From NCBI GenBank assembly GCA_000695325.1, contig AVPN01000194.1:1-29468 (forward strand): a stretch of DNA of 29,468 nt. The letters run 5' to 3'. The notes beneath the pieces are model-generated. The model made no database searches, was not told where the DNA came from, and saw only the letters and a program-made list of their open reading frames with translations. Below, in pieces: positions 29,386 to 29,468 of this stretch (position 1 is its first letter; the number at the start of each line of letters is the position of its first letter). The DNA is from Pleurobrachia bachei (lineage: Eukaryota; Ctenophora; Tentaculata; Cydippida; Pleurobrachiidae). The translations under genes were made by a program, and so were the position numbers.

Positions 29386-29468
29386 AGCAGGACGCAGGAA
29401 GGAGGGGTGTAGTAGCAGGACTCAGGAGGGAGGGGTGTAGTAGCAGGACTCAGGAGGGAGGGGTGTAG
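29365..29468. repeat. 28-bp tandem repeat running off the window end
   Basis: About 3.7 units of AGCAGGACTCAGGAGGGAGG... are visible; the unit is 28 nt, so it shifts frame at each copy. Confidence 0.9.

Noticed and set aside
1-29468. CRISPR arrays, bacterial operons, tRNA or rRNA genes
   Set aside because: No repeat-spacer array, no cloverleaf with A/B boxes and no rRNA signature found; the tandem repeats are micro- and minisatellites.

Overview
This is eukaryotic, animal-type DNA. It has short exons, introns mostly of 100-1000 bases with GT/AG borders, many micro- and minisatellites, several inverted-repeat elements, and an assembly gap of 821 N (15731-16551). Nothing bacterial is present. 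The intron-dense layout and the content suggest an invertebrate, perhaps an early-branching animal such as a sponge. I cannot name the species, and this placement is weak.

Almost the whole window is one gene on the minus strand, a Piezo mechanosensitive cation channel. I could read it from a start codon at 28352 to a TAG at 1258 as 48 coding exons whose phases all agree: 7101 nt, 2366 residues. Human PIEZO1 has about 2520. The N terminus, the blade membrane segments, an acidic/coiled-coil linker, the anchor with the Piezo signature P-F-x2-E-x6-W, the outer helix, the cap, the inner helix and the C-terminal domain follow in the family order. Several exons (for example 6381-6509 and 17427-17539) are too short to stand out as open frames and were found by family pattern plus splice phase.

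Three stretches are present twice with little or no divergence: 1623-3191 = 3192-4760 (exons 45-47), 21915-23231 ~ 23232-24553 (exon 7), and 25032-25669 ~ 26408-27045 (exons 4, 5 and part of 6). Splicing all copies in a row would break the frame in the first and third cases. Retained alternative haplotypes in the assembly, or very recent duplications, are therefore the leading explanations. Inside the second pair sits the strangest signal: 50 bases (22247-22296 against 23562-23611) that are the exact base-by-base complement of each other, not the reverse complement, with the two copies aligning directly on both sides.

The largest intron (14599-17426) holds an 80-nt perfect palindrome, an inverted-repeat element, an isolated plus-strand exon-like stretch, the gap, and a minus-strand fragment of a fucolectin/discoidin-like (F5/8C-type) gene with a frame break. 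Other introns hold a clean hAT-like MITE with an 8-bp target duplication (10211-10644) and a second TIR element rich in CCGAA (25671-26034). At exons 16, 29, 36 and 42 the splice acceptor and first codons are copied just upstream of the real acceptor. The 3' flank (1-1257) and 5' flank (28353-29468) hold no gene I can name. One possible upstream exon ends at 29294.
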